64,000 nt of DNA from Lactobacillus sp. (GCA_022484695.1 JAKVKU010000008.1:1-64000); one strand, 5' to 3'. Shown: positions 34,105 to 43,224, counted from the first letter of the stretch. Notes: generated from the sequence alone by a model not told the origin. Numbers and translations: made by a program.

Positions 34105-34806
34105 ATGGATCCATCGATATTGACCCTGGCAGAACTAGGGCAAGGGTATCGCCAGGTAGGGGACCTGCTGATTTGTAATTACTGTCAAGCGGCCTTTATC
34201 CAGCAACCAGCACTAACTAGCCATTTAGAAATGAAACACGGCGGCGCTTTAACGGCGTTGTTAGCCACCGATAGCAAATATAACACGCTAACACCAACCC
34301 AGCAGACCCTTTTACAGGCCTTCAGCCAAGGCTTGAAGGATAAAGATATTGCCAGCCAGCAACAAGTCAGTGACTCCACCATTCGCCATCAAAAGTTTAC
34401 GTTTCGAGAAAAGGCCAAACAAGCTCAGCTCTACTTAGCCCAATACCAAGCCGTTTTTGGGACGAAGCCTGGGGCAGATTTGTTACCCATGCCCCCAGGG
34501 ACGGATACCAAGGATGCCCGCTTTAAGCTGACTTCCCAAGAATATATCAAGCTGACCCAGCAATATCTTGATTTTTCAACGCCACAATTGACTTTGAAGC
34601 GCCTGCCCAAGGGTCAAAAAAAGATTATTGCCCTACTTTATCGCATACGGGCCGAATTTAACTTTGATACCAAATACGCACAAACCGATTTGGATGCGAA
34701 ACTAAAAGCCATTGCCGCCGATTACGTCACGCTGCGCCGCTACTTAATTGATTACGGCTTTTTAGCCCGGACCACGGATAATCGCACGTACTGGCGCATT
34801 TTTTAG
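34105..34806 (+). CDS. C2H2-finger / LuxR-like HTH / DUF2087 regulator
   Basis: A 233-residue protein. Residues 24-45 form a classical zinc-finger pattern: Cys24-x2-Cys27-x3-Phe-x5-Leu-x2-His40-x4-His45. Residues about 60-115 resemble a GerE/LuxR helix-turn-helix (LTPTQQTLLQAFSQG, DKDIASQQQVSDSTIRHQK). The C-terminal 90 residues are DUF2087 (LKRLPKGQKKIIALL, DYVTLRRYLIDYGFLAR, TYWR). DUF2087 proteins are regarded as transcription factors. GGAGGTGA precedes the ATG. First gene of three; the ribosome site of the next overlaps its stop. It probably autoregulates via the palindrome at 34055-34077. Confidence 0.85.
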   Translation: MDPSILTLAELGQGYRQVGDLLICNYCQAAFIQQPALTSHLEMKHGGALTALLATDSKYNTLTPTQQTLLQAFSQGLKDKDIASQQQVSDSTIRHQKFTFREKAKQAQLYLAQYQAVFGTKPGADLLPMPPGTDTKDARFKLTSQEYIKLTQQYLDFSTPQLTLKRLPKGQKKIIALLYRIRAEFNFDTKYAQTDLDAKLKAIAADYVTLRRYLIDYGFLARTTDNRTYWRIF

Positions 34807-34816
34807 GAGGAATCCC

Positions 34817-35182
34817 ATGAAACAAGATCGTAAGGCCATCATTCAGGCCTATAAATTACAACCGACTTATTACGGTGTGATTCAAATAACCAATACCGTT
34901 AATCATAAAATTTATATTGATGCCGTGCCCAATACCAAGAATCGTTGGGTTTTTTATAAACTAAACTTGAACAATCATTTTTATGGCAAATCTGCCTTAC
35001 AAACCGATTGGGATAAGTATGGGGAAGCTGCTTTTGAATTTGAAATATTATGGGAGAAAAAGACCGATGACGTCCTTAATATGCGAGCCGAACTCAAGGA
35101 CCTGAAGCAAAAGTGGTTTGCCAAGTTACAACCCTTTGGCCCTCGCGGCTACAACACCCCACCTAAGGAGCTTTTACAATGA
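34817..35182 (+). CDS. GIY-YIG-like protein, catalytic motif degenerate
   Basis: A 121-residue single-domain protein. The fold pattern is clear: YYGVIQITNTVNHKIYID, then an Arg (NRW), LQTDWDKYGEAAFEFEILWE and a C-terminal helix. The two signature triplets are changed (YYG for GIY, YID for YIG), so nuclease activity is uncertain. Such proteins are often found next to or fused with DUF2087 domains. It overlaps the next gene by ATGA. Role may be DNA binding or regulated cleavage; nothing in the sequence decides. Confidence 0.78.
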   Translation: MKQDRKAIIQAYKLQPTYYGVIQITNTVNHKIYIDAVPNTKNRWVFYKLNLNNHFYGKSALQTDWDKYGEAAFEFEILWEKKTDDVLNMRAELKDLKQKWFAKLQPFGPRGYNTPPKELLQ

Positions 35183-35838
35183 CACTAAAGAAAAATAGGA
35201 TTGATCTAGCTACTTGGCCGCGGCGGGATTATTTTTATTATTTTACGAAAATGATGCCCACTGGCTTCAACGTTACGGTCAATGTGGACATCACTAAGAC
35301 TTACGCAGCGGTTAAAGCCAAGCACTGGCACTTTTTCCCGGTATATCTGCAGCTCATCACCCGTTTGCTCAGTGAACAACCGGAATTTATGGTGGGCCAA
35401 ACCAATGACCAGCTGTATCATTTCGAAAATCTAACCCCGGCCTATTCTATTTATCATACAGATGATGACACGATATCGGGAATGTGGACGGCCTACAGCG
35501 CCAATATTGACACCTTCTATCAAAACTATCTGGCTGACAGGGCCGATTACCAAACCCAACACGGCCCGGTCATTAAACCTGACCAACCGGAAAATGCCTA
35601 TATGATCAACATGATTCCAAACTTACACTTCAGCAGTTACACACCGCTAAGTTTCAACGGCCTGCCCAACTTCTTGCCGGTGATTGAAGCCGGGCAATAC
35701 CAGGTGACCGCCACCGGCACTCGCCTGATGCCAGTATCCTTTACCATTCATCATGCCGTCGCCGATGGCCATCATGTGAGCCGTTTCTTTGAAAAATTGC
35801 AGGCTAATTTAAACGATCCCGCCCAGTGGTTGGTCTAG
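35179..35838 (+). CDS. Chloramphenicol acetyltransferase-like enzyme (CAT type A fold)
   Basis: A 219-residue trimeric-type acyltransferase. The catalytic motif reads HHAVADG (His191-His192, Asp196), where the classic CAT motif has HHAVCDG; His192 is the catalytic base by HxxxDG alignment. Other CAT features are the N-terminal WPRRDYFYYFTKM, FFPVYLQLITRLL, and SFNGLPNFLPVIEAGQY in place of the usual PWxSFT region. Chloramphenicol resistance cannot be asserted; many housekeeping CAT-like enzymes use other hydroxyl acceptors. Third gene of the DUF2087 operon, translationally coupled. Confidence 0.85.
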   Translation: MTLKKNRIDLATWPRRDYFYYFTKMMPTGFNVTVNVDITKTYAAVKAKHWHFFPVYLQLITRLLSEQPEFMVGQTNDQLYHFENLTPAYSIYHTDDDTISGMWTAYSANIDTFYQNYLADRADYQTQHGPVIKPDQPENAYMINMIPNLHFSSYTPLSFNGLPNFLPVIEAGQYQVTATGTRLMPVSFTIHHAVADGHHVSRFFEKLQANLNDPAQWLV

Positions 35839-35849
35839 CCACTAAAATA

Positions 35850-35919
35850 ACCCTTTAGCGGACACCTTGAGAAATCTTGACTTTTCTCCAAGGGGTGCTA
35901 AAGGGTTATTCTTATACGA
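35850..35919. terminator. Bidirectional terminator between CAT-like and YhgE/Pip genes
   Basis: AATAACCCTTTAGC pairs with GCTAAAGGGTTATT, with an inner imperfect stem around CACCTTGAGAAA and TTTCTCCAAGG. Confidence 0.75.
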
Positions 35920-35939
35920 AAGTTATGTTGCGATTATCT

Positions 35940-37235
35940 CTAGAAGAATGAAGGACTTTCTTCGGCTTCGGTTGCCAGTGCAGGTTCTGGGGCACTTTTT
36001 CGGAATTTCACAAAAACCAAAATCAGCGAAATTGCCAAGGAAATGACCCCAATCATGACCAGATGTAAGCCGGGATTCGTTGATGTGTTGGTCCCAAACA
36101 AAACATCCATATTTAGTTGCCAAGCACTTGGCACAGGCAAGATTTGGCGCACAAATCTGTAGAAGGGCAGCATCACCGGCACGGACATGACACTACCAGA
36201 CGAGATAGCTTGCACTAACACCAGCGGGATGTTGACGATCATTGAAAGAGCACCAAACAGTAGATTGGTCACGTTGAGCAATTGGAAGCTGGCGAAGGTC
36301 AGGGTAAACGAAATGCCAAATAGTTGTAGGGCCATCAAAGGGGCGATGCCGTTTATCAAAACTACCATCAATGAGGAGGCAATGGCGGCAGCTGCGGAGA
36401 CACCTAGGTAGATAATTTCCAGACCCCAGAAGGCTTTCCACTTATTTTTGCCCTTTCGTTTAGCTTCTTTGGTAAAGGAACTAAAGAGAATTGAGGAACA
36501 AGTCATGGCGGCTACGAAACCGGCCAGGCCCACCATCATGGGTGCCATCAATTTGTTCATATTCGTACTTTTAGTATTGATATCGGTCATGCTTGAAGAG
36601 ACATTGTTGAGCTCCGCCATTGATTTGGCTTGTTTGTCTATTTTCTGCGTAAATTGTTGGGTGATTTGCTGCTGTGTGGCGGCGAACTTGGCGGAATCCG
36701 TGGACAGTGTTGGGTCAGCGCTGACTGCCGCTTGGACTTGGGCATCAATTTGCGGTTTAGCTGCCGCTAACATGGTCGAAGACAAGGTAGCCATCATCTT
36801 TTTGCTGGTGATGGCTTTATTTACTTTATCAGTAAGACCACTGGCAACGGAATCGCCGGTCTTACTGGATATTTGATCACCGGCACTGTTGACGTAGAAA
36901 TTAAAATGAGCCTTCTTGCCGGCGGCTAAATTTTCAGAATAATGCTTAGGCACATTGATGACCAAAACTGCATCGTGGTCTTTAAGGGCCTGTTCACCGG
37001 CCTTGACCGTTTTGACATGTTTAGACTTGAAATTCATGCCACTGCTTAGGGAATTGACCAGCTTTTTACCAGCGGCGCCGTCTTGATTGACATACACAAT
37101 TGTTGAGTTGTCCATGTGGGTCGCGGTGTATTTATAACCACTGAGATAAATCCCTAACATGAAGACCTGATATAAGACAGCTAATATAAAAGCTATCAGT
37201 GTCATTTTATTAAAAATAAATTTTTTTAGATTCAT
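35940..37235 (-). CDS. YhgE/Pip-family ABC-2-like membrane protein
   Basis: A 431-residue protein: N-terminal membrane helix (about 12-32), a large extracytoplasmic domain of about 200 residues with VVYVNQDGA-type YhgE features (TIVYVNQDGAAGKKL), then five or so helices ending with a polar tail. Family members include the phage infection protein Pip and export permeases. Here it is divergent from a TetR gene, the common arrangement for exporter-like Pip proteins. GGAGG precedes the ATG. Role as phage receptor or exporter is undetermined. Confidence 0.8.
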   Translation of the reverse strand: MNLKKFIFNKMTLIAFILAVLYQVFMLGIYLSGYKYTATHMDNSTIVYVNQDGAAGKKLVNSLSSGMNFKSKHVKTVKAGEQALKDHDAVLVINVPKHYSENLAAGKKAHFNFYVNSAGDQISSKTGDSVASGLTDKVNKAITSKKMMATLSSTMLAAAKPQIDAQVQAAVSADPTLSTDSAKFAATQQQITQQFTQKIDKQAKSMAELNNVSSSMTDINTKSTNMNKLMAPMMVGLAGFVAAMTCSSILFSSFTKEAKRKGKNKWKAFWGLEIIYLGVSAAAAIASSLMVVLINGIAPLMALQLFGISFTLTFASFQLLNVTNLLFGALSMIVNIPLVLVQAISSGSVMSVPVMLPFYRFVRQILPVPSAWQLNMDVLFGTNTSTNPGLHLVMIGVISLAISLILVFVKFRKSAPEPALATEAEESPSFF

Positions 37236-37341
37236 TTATTATCCTCCTTAAACGATCAAGATGAGTTGTTTTCTGGTAACAGGATTAGATATTAAATGAA
37301 AATGGCAGGCGATACTAGGTCATTTTTAGACGATGTGTATT

Positions 37342-37364
37342 AAATAAGACATAATGCCTTATTT
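37342..37364. promoter_or_regulatory. Palindromic operator between YhgE/Pip and TetR genes
   Basis: AAATAAG-N9-CTTATTT, perfect 7-bp arms in the divergent intergenic region. A direct repeat TAGGTCATCTTTTT/TAGGTCATTTTT (around 37317 and 37377) is also present. Confidence 0.6.
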
Positions 37365-37408
37365 TGTGTTACACTTAGGTCATCTTTTTTAATAAGGGAG
37401 GGCTGGAT

Positions 37409-37975
37409 TTGGCGTATAGTCATGCAAAAACGGTTACAAAAAAAGCTCTAGAACATTCGCTGATTAAGTTGTTAGTAGATAAGCCTTTGGATGCGATTTC
37501 GGTCAATGAGATTACGACGGGGGCTAGATTGACCAGAAGTTCCTTCTATCGTTATTTCGATGACAAATATGACTTGGTGGAAAGTATCGAAAAAGACTTA
37601 CTCCAGGAAATGGTTGAAGCCCACATTGAAAGGAACCCCTTTGCGCTAAACGGTGGGGCCATGGCCACTGGGTTAAAGTTTTATCGGAAGCGGGCAGATC
37701 GCTTTGCCAGTTTGTTGGGGCCGAATGGTGATCGCTCCTTTGAGTACAAAATTAAAAAACAACTTTCAAAGGACTTCGACCAACAATATGCCTGGGAAGA
37801 TTTGACGTTGAAAGAACGTTATCTTGAAGATGCCATGTTAGATTTAGGCATGAATATGGTGAAATTTTGGGTCACGAATCCGGCCATGTCCGAAGCAGAT
37901 ATGGTCGAAGTGATTTATGGCATTATGGAAAGTGGCCCCACGGCAACCATGAAAAAGTTACTCAACGAATCCTGA
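37409..37975 (+). CDS. TetR-family regulator
   Basis: A 188-residue protein with a TetR helix-turn-helix (about 8-55: LDAISVNEITTGARLTRSSF) and a helical C-terminal domain. Start is a TTG with AAGGGAGGG about 8 bases upstream; there is no closer ATG. Divergent from the YhgE/Pip gene, with a palindrome between, so it probably represses that gene and itself. Confidence 0.82.
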   Translation: MAYSHAKTVTKKALEHSLIKLLVDKPLDAISVNEITTGARLTRSSFYRYFDDKYDLVESIEKDLLQEMVEAHIERNPFALNGGAMATGLKFYRKRADRFASLLGPNGDRSFEYKIKKQLSKDFDQQYAWEDLTLKERYLEDAMLDLGMNMVKFWVTNPAMSEADMVEVIYGIMESGPTATMKKLLNES

Positions 37976-37984
37976 ACAAAAAGG

Positions 37985-38022
37985 CGCACCTGAATCAGTT
38001 AGGAAAAAACTGGTCAGGTGCG
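37985..38022 (+). terminator. Hairpin after the TetR gene
   Basis: CGCACCTGA / TCAGGTGCG, with inner CAGTT/AACTG; lacks a clear T-run. Confidence 0.5.
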
Positions 38023-38119
38023 TAGTTGCTTAGCCGAAATATCAGAAGGTTACTTTTTCTCGAAAATATGCTATGACAGTAGTAATTATGTATTTTTTAA
38101 AAGATTGTGGGGGAAATTG

Positions 38120-39211
38120 ATGCCAACAATAAAGGAACTGCGAATATTTAAACTGCAAATGCCACTGATCCGTCCCTTAATTACCAACATTCGTACGTCA
38201 ACAGATTTACATAGCTTGATTTTTCAACTCGTGTTGACTGATGGCACCGTTGGTTGTGGTGAAGCAGCTGAAAATGTAAAATTAACCGGTGAAAATTTGG
38301 CAACAATGGCAATCAATGCCCAAAATTGGGCTGTTGAACTAAAGGGTTTAGAGGTAGCTGTAGCTTTACAAAAAATCACCCATGAACCAACTTATCACGC
38401 GGCCCGATATGGCATTGAAACGGCATTGATAGATGCGATAGCCCAAACACAGCAATTGGCTATGCGGTCTTATCTTAAATTGCCGGGGACAGGCACGACA
38501 CTTGCTGATGATACGACCATCAGTATTATGGACACAGCGGCCACCAAAGCAGCTACCCAACGCGTTATTGCTGCTGGGTACAAACACATCAAATATAAAG
38601 TTAGTGGGGCACCTTCTGAAATTGACCGGATTTTAAGTGTTCAAGATTTATTACCAGAAGATGTGACCCTGCGCATTGACCCCAATCAGGCGTGGTCTTA
38701 TGAAGCCGCTGTAACAGCGATAAATCGGCTCCAACAAGCAACCTTCAAGCTGGCATTTATTGAACAACCAGTGCCAGTGGACCAATTAGAAGCCCTGCGC
38801 AAATTACGTCAGAACAGTTCGATCCCCATTGTAGCCGATGAAGCTGTTTTTAGTTTCGCGGATGCCCGAAAAATTATTCTTGGGGGTTATGCCGATATGA
38901 TCAACATCAAGCTGATCAAATGCGGTGGTCCCTTGGAAGCTATCAAAATTGCCGATTTTGCAGCTGAACATCACGTGAATTGTTTGTTTGGCTGTACCGC
39001 AGAAGTCAATGTCGCCTTGACCATGGCGGCTTGCTTAAGTGCTGGTCTTAAGAATGTGAAATATATTGATTTAGATGGCTTGGATTACGTCACGGCACCA
39101 CCGTTTACGGGCGGTATCACCTCTGAAAATGGACAAATCACCTTGCCAAGAACACCAGGACTGGGGATTACCTTGGTAGCGAATAGTACATATTTGTCAA
39201 AAATTTCATAA
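38120..39211 (+). CDS. Enolase-superfamily dipeptide epimerase (L-Ala-D/L-Glu type)
   Basis: A 363-residue enzyme of the muconate-cycloisomerase subgroup. The second catalytic Lys is in HIKYKV, metal ligands in RIDPNQAW, FIEQPV and VADEAV, and the other catalytic Lys in NIKLIKCGG; KYIDLDGLD near the end is typical of dipeptide epimerases such as YkfB. These act in murein-peptide recycling. ATG 38120 with GGGGGA upstream matches the family N-terminus; upstream in-frame starts do not. It appears monocistronic with its own terminator. Substrate specificity not provable from sequence. Confidence 0.83.
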   Translation: MPTIKELRIFKLQMPLIRPLITNIRTSTDLHSLIFQLVLTDGTVGCGEAAENVKLTGENLATMAINAQNWAVELKGLEVAVALQKITHEPTYHAARYGIETALIDAIAQTQQLAMRSYLKLPGTGTTLADDTTISIMDTAATKAATQRVIAAGYKHIKYKVSGAPSEIDRILSVQDLLPEDVTLRIDPNQAWSYEAAVTAINRLQQATFKLAFIEQPVPVDQLEALRKLRQNSSIPIVADEAVFSFADARKIILGGYADMINIKLIKCGGPLEAIKIADFAAEHHVNCLFGCTAEVNVALTMAACLSAGLKNVKYIDLDGLDYVTAPPFTGGITSENGQITLPRTPGLGITLVANSTYLSKIS

Positions 39212-39219
39212 AACTAGCG

Positions 39220-39265
39220 AGACAAATGTCATTCTGAACTTTAGAAAACGACATTTGTCTTTTTG
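39220..39265 (+). terminator. Terminator of the dipeptide epimerase gene
   Basis: AGACAAATGTC / GACATTTGTCT followed by TTTTTG. Confidence 0.85.
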
Positions 39266-39409
39266 TTTGCCACCGTAGTCGACTTTAAACACCAAACATG
39301 TTGAAAATGTAACTGTGTCAAAGTAATAACTGATATGTAAGTTAAATTTATTAGGATGAATGTCGGGTTTTGCTACCAAACATACCTAATGGGATATTTT
39401 CCCACCACT

Positions 39410-39457
39410 CGTAAGGGCTTACAATTCATATTGTTAATAAAACGTAATGCGCTTACA
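39410..39457 (+). promoter_or_regulatory. Two cre-like/operator repeats before the arabinoside operon
   Basis: CGTAAGGGCTTACA (39410-39423, 12 of 14 to the cre consensus) and CGTAATGCGCTTACA (39443-39457, cre-like with one inserted base). Both share CGTAA...GCTTACA, so they could bind CcpA or the local AraC regulator. Confidence 0.5.
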
Positions 39458-39478
39458 AAAAATTAAGGGGGAAACACC

Positions 39479-40915
39479 ATGAGCGTCGATTTACATCATG
39501 CAGATGCAGAAACCATTGATAGCAATGCCGCTTCTGCACAAGCTATTTTGAGCCGGGATGACCATTTGCCATTCCACCGGAAAGTCACCTATGCCTTCAC
39601 GGATATGTCTGGGAACCTGCTGTACTGTATTATTTCCAGTTACATGCTTTACTTCTTCACCAATGTCTTTGGCATGACCGTTGGGACTGCCGGGACCTTG
39701 CTATTAGTTGGCCGGGTCTTTGATGCCATTGGGGCACCCACCATGGGCTTTTTGATCGACCATACCCACAGTAAATATGGGAAAAGCCGGCCTTGGTTCT
39801 TATGGATGTCCTTACCATTTGCCGTATTCGTTTGGTTGCTATTTACGACACCTGGTTTGAGCGGCACAGCTAAATTAATTTATGCCGGTGTAATGTACAT
39901 CTTAGCTGATCTGTCTTATACAGCGATGTCCACACCAATTACTTCAGTTTTGCCAAACTTAACTTCTAACCCCGATGACCGGACCTTAGCCAACTCTATT
40001 CGGTTAGTCGGTGGGAACGTGGGGAATTTCTTCGCTGTTACTTTCATTATTCCGCTCGCCAATGTGTTGGGTGGTGCCAACAAACAAAAAGGTTGGTCAC
40101 TAGCCGTTGGGATTTATGCCATTATTGCCTTAGTTTTATTGTTAATTGCCTTCTTCGATATGCGGGAAAAGAATATTGAGAAAAATGAAGTCATTACCAT
40201 TCGGGAAAGTCTGAAAGCTGCTAAAAGTAACTGGCCTTGGATCTTAATTGTCGGGGCTAACTTGATTTACTGGACCGCCTTCATGGTTCGTAACTCCACT
40301 TTGGCTTATTTCTTCCAGTACAATATGGGACATGAAAGCTATATTTCTCTATTCAATGGTTTCTCGATCATTCAAGTCATCGGGATGGCATCTGTGCCAC
40401 TATTCGTCAAATTTATGAAAAAATGGGGCACCACCGTCTTTATGTTAGTCCTGACCTGTGTGGGCCAAGCTATGATCGGCTTTGCAGGCACAAATGTGAC
40501 TGCTATGTTAGTTGGCTGGTGTATCGCTTGTATCGGTTCCGGGAGTGCTTGTACCATGTTCTTCGGCATGGTAGGGGACACTGTGGACTATGGTGAATGG
40601 AAGAACGGCATCCGGGCTAATGGGTTCTTGACTGCCATTGGGGCATCCTTCTGTATCCAAATGGGTTCTGGCTTTGGTTCCTTCATCCCCGCCCAAATCC
40701 TCAAAGGTTTCGGCTTCGTGGCTGGGGCTAAGACCCAAAGTGCCAGCAGTTTAACCGGAATTCGCTTTGCCTTTGTTTGGTTACCAATCATCATTTATGC
40801 CTTCAGTATTATCTTGATGGTGCTCTATCGCAAATGGGAAAAACACGAACCAATCGTTCGCCGGGATTTAGCTAAAATTCATGCCGCTGAAGCCCTGGAA
40901 GCTGAAGCCAAATAA
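39479..40915 (+). CDS. GPH-family glycoside:cation symporter
   Basis: A 478-residue, 12-helix transporter of the glycoside-pentoside-hexuronide family. HRKVTYAFTDMSGNLLY is the typical start of helix 1, and GFLIDHTHSKYGKSRPWFLW is the GPH loop 2-3 motif (broken as RPWFLW). It lacks a C-terminal EIIA domain. It is the first gene of an operon with GH127, 33 bases downstream, so arabinoside or arabino-oligosaccharide uptake is the likely role. AAGGGGGAAA precedes the ATG. Two cre-like repeats lie just upstream. Confidence 0.9.
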   Translation: MSVDLHHADAETIDSNAASAQAILSRDDHLPFHRKVTYAFTDMSGNLLYCIISSYMLYFFTNVFGMTVGTAGTLLLVGRVFDAIGAPTMGFLIDHTHSKYGKSRPWFLWMSLPFAVFVWLLFTTPGLSGTAKLIYAGVMYILADLSYTAMSTPITSVLPNLTSNPDDRTLANSIRLVGGNVGNFFAVTFIIPLANVLGGANKQKGWSLAVGIYAIIALVLLLIAFFDMREKNIEKNEVITIRESLKAAKSNWPWILIVGANLIYWTAFMVRNSTLAYFFQYNMGHESYISLFNGFSIIQVIGMASVPLFVKFMKKWGTTVFMLVLTCVGQAMIGFAGTNVTAMLVGWCIACIGSGSACTMFFGMVGDTVDYGEWKNGIRANGFLTAIGASFCIQMGSGFGSFIPAQILKGFGFVAGAKTQSASSLTGIRFAFVWLPIIIYAFSIILMVLYRKWEKHEPIVRRDLAKIHAAEALEAEAK

Positions 40916-40948
40916 CAATTATCTTGAAAGAAAGAAGCGTGCAAATAC

Positions 40949-42931
40949 ATGCAACTTAAAACCAATCTTGATTTAAATCAAGTTGAAATCACTTCTGACT
41001 TCTGGAAACATTACCGGGAGTTGATCGTCAAAGAAGTATTACCGTACCAATGGAAAGTCATGAACGACGAAGCTGATATCAACATTGCTGACGATCCACA
41101 AAATAACGGCCAAACTAAGAATAGTCATGCGGTGGCTAATCTGAAAATTGCCGCTGGTAAAATGAAGGGGCATCATTTCGGTTTTCCATTCCAAGACACC
41201 GATGTCTATAAATGGCTAGAAGCTGCTGCCTATAGTTTCAGCTACCATCCCAATCCTGATTTGAAAAAAATTACAGATAATTTAGTAGATTTGATTGCTG
41301 AAGCCCAAGATCCCGATGGTTATTTATCCACAGAATTTCAAATCGATATGCCTGACCGGAAGTTCAAACGCCTGCAACAATCCCACGAACTTTACACCAT
41401 GGGTCACTACATTGAAGCCGGCGTGGCTTATTACCAAGCCACCGGTAATGGCAAAGCTTTAGAAATTGCTGAAAAAATGGCCGATTGTATCGATGCTAAC
41501 TTTGGCTTAGAGCCCGGCAAGATTCCAGGCTATGATGGCCATCCGGAAATTGAACTGGCCTTATCCCGCTTGTATGAAGCTACCCATGAAGAACGTTTCT
41601 TGAAGTTGGCCCATTACTTCTTGCAACAACGGGGCCAAGATCCAGCATTTTTCGAGAAACAATTAGAAGCAGACGGCCTGGGTGCCGACCGGGATTTGAT
41701 TCCCGGGATGCGGGACTTCCCCAGAAATTATTACCAAGCTGCTGAACCCATTGTGGATCAAAAGACCGCTGATGGCCACGCTGTTCGGGTAGTTTATCTT
41801 TGCACGGGCATGGCCTATGTGGCCCGCTTAACTGGGGATCAAGACCTGCTGGCTGCTTGCCATCGGTTCTGGAATGATATTGTTAAACGGCGCATGTATA
41901 TTACCGGTAACATTGGCTCCACCACTACCGGGGAAGCCTTCACCTATGATTATGACCTGCCCAATGACACCATGTATGGTGAAACTTGTGCCTCTGTGGG
42001 AATGGCTTTCTTCGCAAGACAAATGTTGAATTTAGAAGCCAAAGGTGAATATGGCGATATTTTAGAAAAAGAATTATTCAATGGTGCCTTGAGTGGTATT
42101 TCCTTAGATGGCAAACACTTCTTCTATGTCAATCCCCTGGAAGCTGATCCTGCAGCTTCAAAGGGCAATCCTGGCAAATCCCATATTTTGACTCGCCGTG
42201 CTGATTGGTTTGGCTGTGCTTGCTGCCCTAGTAACGTGGCCCGCTTGATTGCCTCTGTTGATCAATACCTTTATGCCATTGAAGATGACACGATTTTGTC
42301 CCATCAATTCATTGCCAACCATGCCACCTTTGATCAAGAAATCACCGTGGACCAAACTAATAATTTCCCTTGGGATGGGGCCATTCATTATGAGATTCAA
42401 AATCCCAACCGTAGTAACTTCAAGTTTGGGATTCGGATCCCTAATTGGTCCCAAAACAATTATCAACTCAGTGTCAATGGCGAAGTGCTCAAAGCCCAAT
42501 TGGTCAATGGCATTGTGTACATCCCTGTCACTGGGACGAGCTTGACCATTGATTTAACCTTAGATATGCAAGTTACATTAATGCGCTCTAGCAATCGGGT
42601 TGAAGCTGATTTCGGCAAAGTTGCGGTCCAACGGGGCCCGTTAGTTTATGCCGCTGAAACGGCTGACAACCAAAACCCACTTTGGGCTTATCGCTTGAAC
42701 AATCAATCTGTGGCAACGACGCAGTTTGAAAGCCAATTGTTAGACGGTGTGACTATCGTGAAATTACCTGCTCAAAAAGCAGCCGTAGAAACTGAAGACG
42801 CCGTGTTGTACCAACCAATCCAACAAGCACCAATGAATTGGGAAGCCACAACTTTAACTATGGTACCTTATTATGCTTGGGCCAATCGTGAGAATGGTCA
42901 GATGTTAGTTTGGCAACATTATCAAGATTAG
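40949..42931 (+). CDS. GH127 beta-L-arabinofuranosidase (DUF1680)
   Basis: A 660-residue cytoplasmic glycosidase. The zinc/thiolate site is visible: Glu345-Thr-Cys347 in GETCASVG and Cys425-Cys426 in CACCPSN, corresponding to Glu338/Cys340/Cys417/Cys418 of the characterised bifidobacterial enzyme HypBA1, in which the second-to-last acts as nucleophile. The N-terminal (alpha/alpha)6 barrel includes HFGFPFQDTDVYKWLEA; beta domains follow. No signal peptide, so substrate must be imported, by the adjacent GPH symporter. It releases L-arabinofuranose from beta-linked arabinosides. Confidence 0.92.
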   Translation: MQLKTNLDLNQVEITSDFWKHYRELIVKEVLPYQWKVMNDEADINIADDPQNNGQTKNSHAVANLKIAAGKMKGHHFGFPFQDTDVYKWLEAAAYSFSYHPNPDLKKITDNLVDLIAEAQDPDGYLSTEFQIDMPDRKFKRLQQSHELYTMGHYIEAGVAYYQATGNGKALEIAEKMADCIDANFGLEPGKIPGYDGHPEIELALSRLYEATHEERFLKLAHYFLQQRGQDPAFFEKQLEADGLGADRDLIPGMRDFPRNYYQAAEPIVDQKTADGHAVRVVYLCTGMAYVARLTGDQDLLAACHRFWNDIVKRRMYITGNIGSTTTGEAFTYDYDLPNDTMYGETCASVGMAFFARQMLNLEAKGEYGDILEKELFNGALSGISLDGKHFFYVNPLEADPAASKGNPGKSHILTRRADWFGCACCPSNVARLIASVDQYLYAIEDDTILSHQFIANHATFDQEITVDQTNNFPWDGAIHYEIQNPNRSNFKFGIRIPNWSQNNYQLSVNGEVLKAQLVNGIVYIPVTGTSLTIDLTLDMQVTLMRSSNRVEADFGKVAVQRGPLVYAAETADNQNPLWAYRLNNQSVATTQFESQLLDGVTIVKLPAQKAAVETEDAVLYQPIQQAPMNWEATTLTMVPYYAWANRENGQMLVWQHYQD

Positions 42932-42960
42932 TGCTTTAGAATTCCGGGAGGTGTTGAAAC

Positions 42961-43146
42961 ATGCGAATTTTAACGAAAAAATGGGGCGGCCAGTCCATTG
43001 TGGCTTGGTTCTTGCAGGTGCTGCTCATTGTGTTAGCGGTGGCTGTTGCCCATCATCATCTAGTCAGCAACCCAATTACTTTGATTGTTGCCGGAATTCT
43101 CGTTGTTCTAATCTATTTGACCATCAACTTAGATCACCGAAGCTAA
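42961..43146 (+). CDS. Small two-helix membrane protein (61 aa)
   Basis: 61 residues: basic start MRILTKKWGGQS, two hydrophobic helices (about 13-32 and 37-56) joined by HHHLVSNP, ending NLDHRS. A strong GGGAGGTG ribosome site lies 7 bases upstream, and it follows GH127 by 29 bases, inside the operon and before the terminator. I do not recognise it. It might assist the symporter, but this is a guess from position. Confidence 0.65.
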   Translation: MRILTKKWGGQSIVAWFLQVLLIVLAVAVAHHHLVSNPITLIVAGILVVLIYLTINLDHRS

Positions 43147-43163
43147 TTTAAAGATACAACCCT

Positions 43164-43224
43164 ATACGAATTGAATAGACCACTCAACTAGTCCATGACG
43201 CTAGTTGAGTGGTCTATTTGTATA
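43164..43224. terminator. Strong bidirectional terminator
   Basis: AATAGACCACTCAACTAG / CTAGTTGAGTGGTCTATT, an 18-bp perfect stem between the converging arabinoside operon and araC-like gene. Confidence 0.9.

Noticed and set aside
35179-35838. Calling a chloramphenicol-resistance gene (cat)
   Set aside because: The catalytic His/Asp are present, but the motif Cys is Ala and the usual substrate-pocket sequences differ; resistance cannot be claimed.
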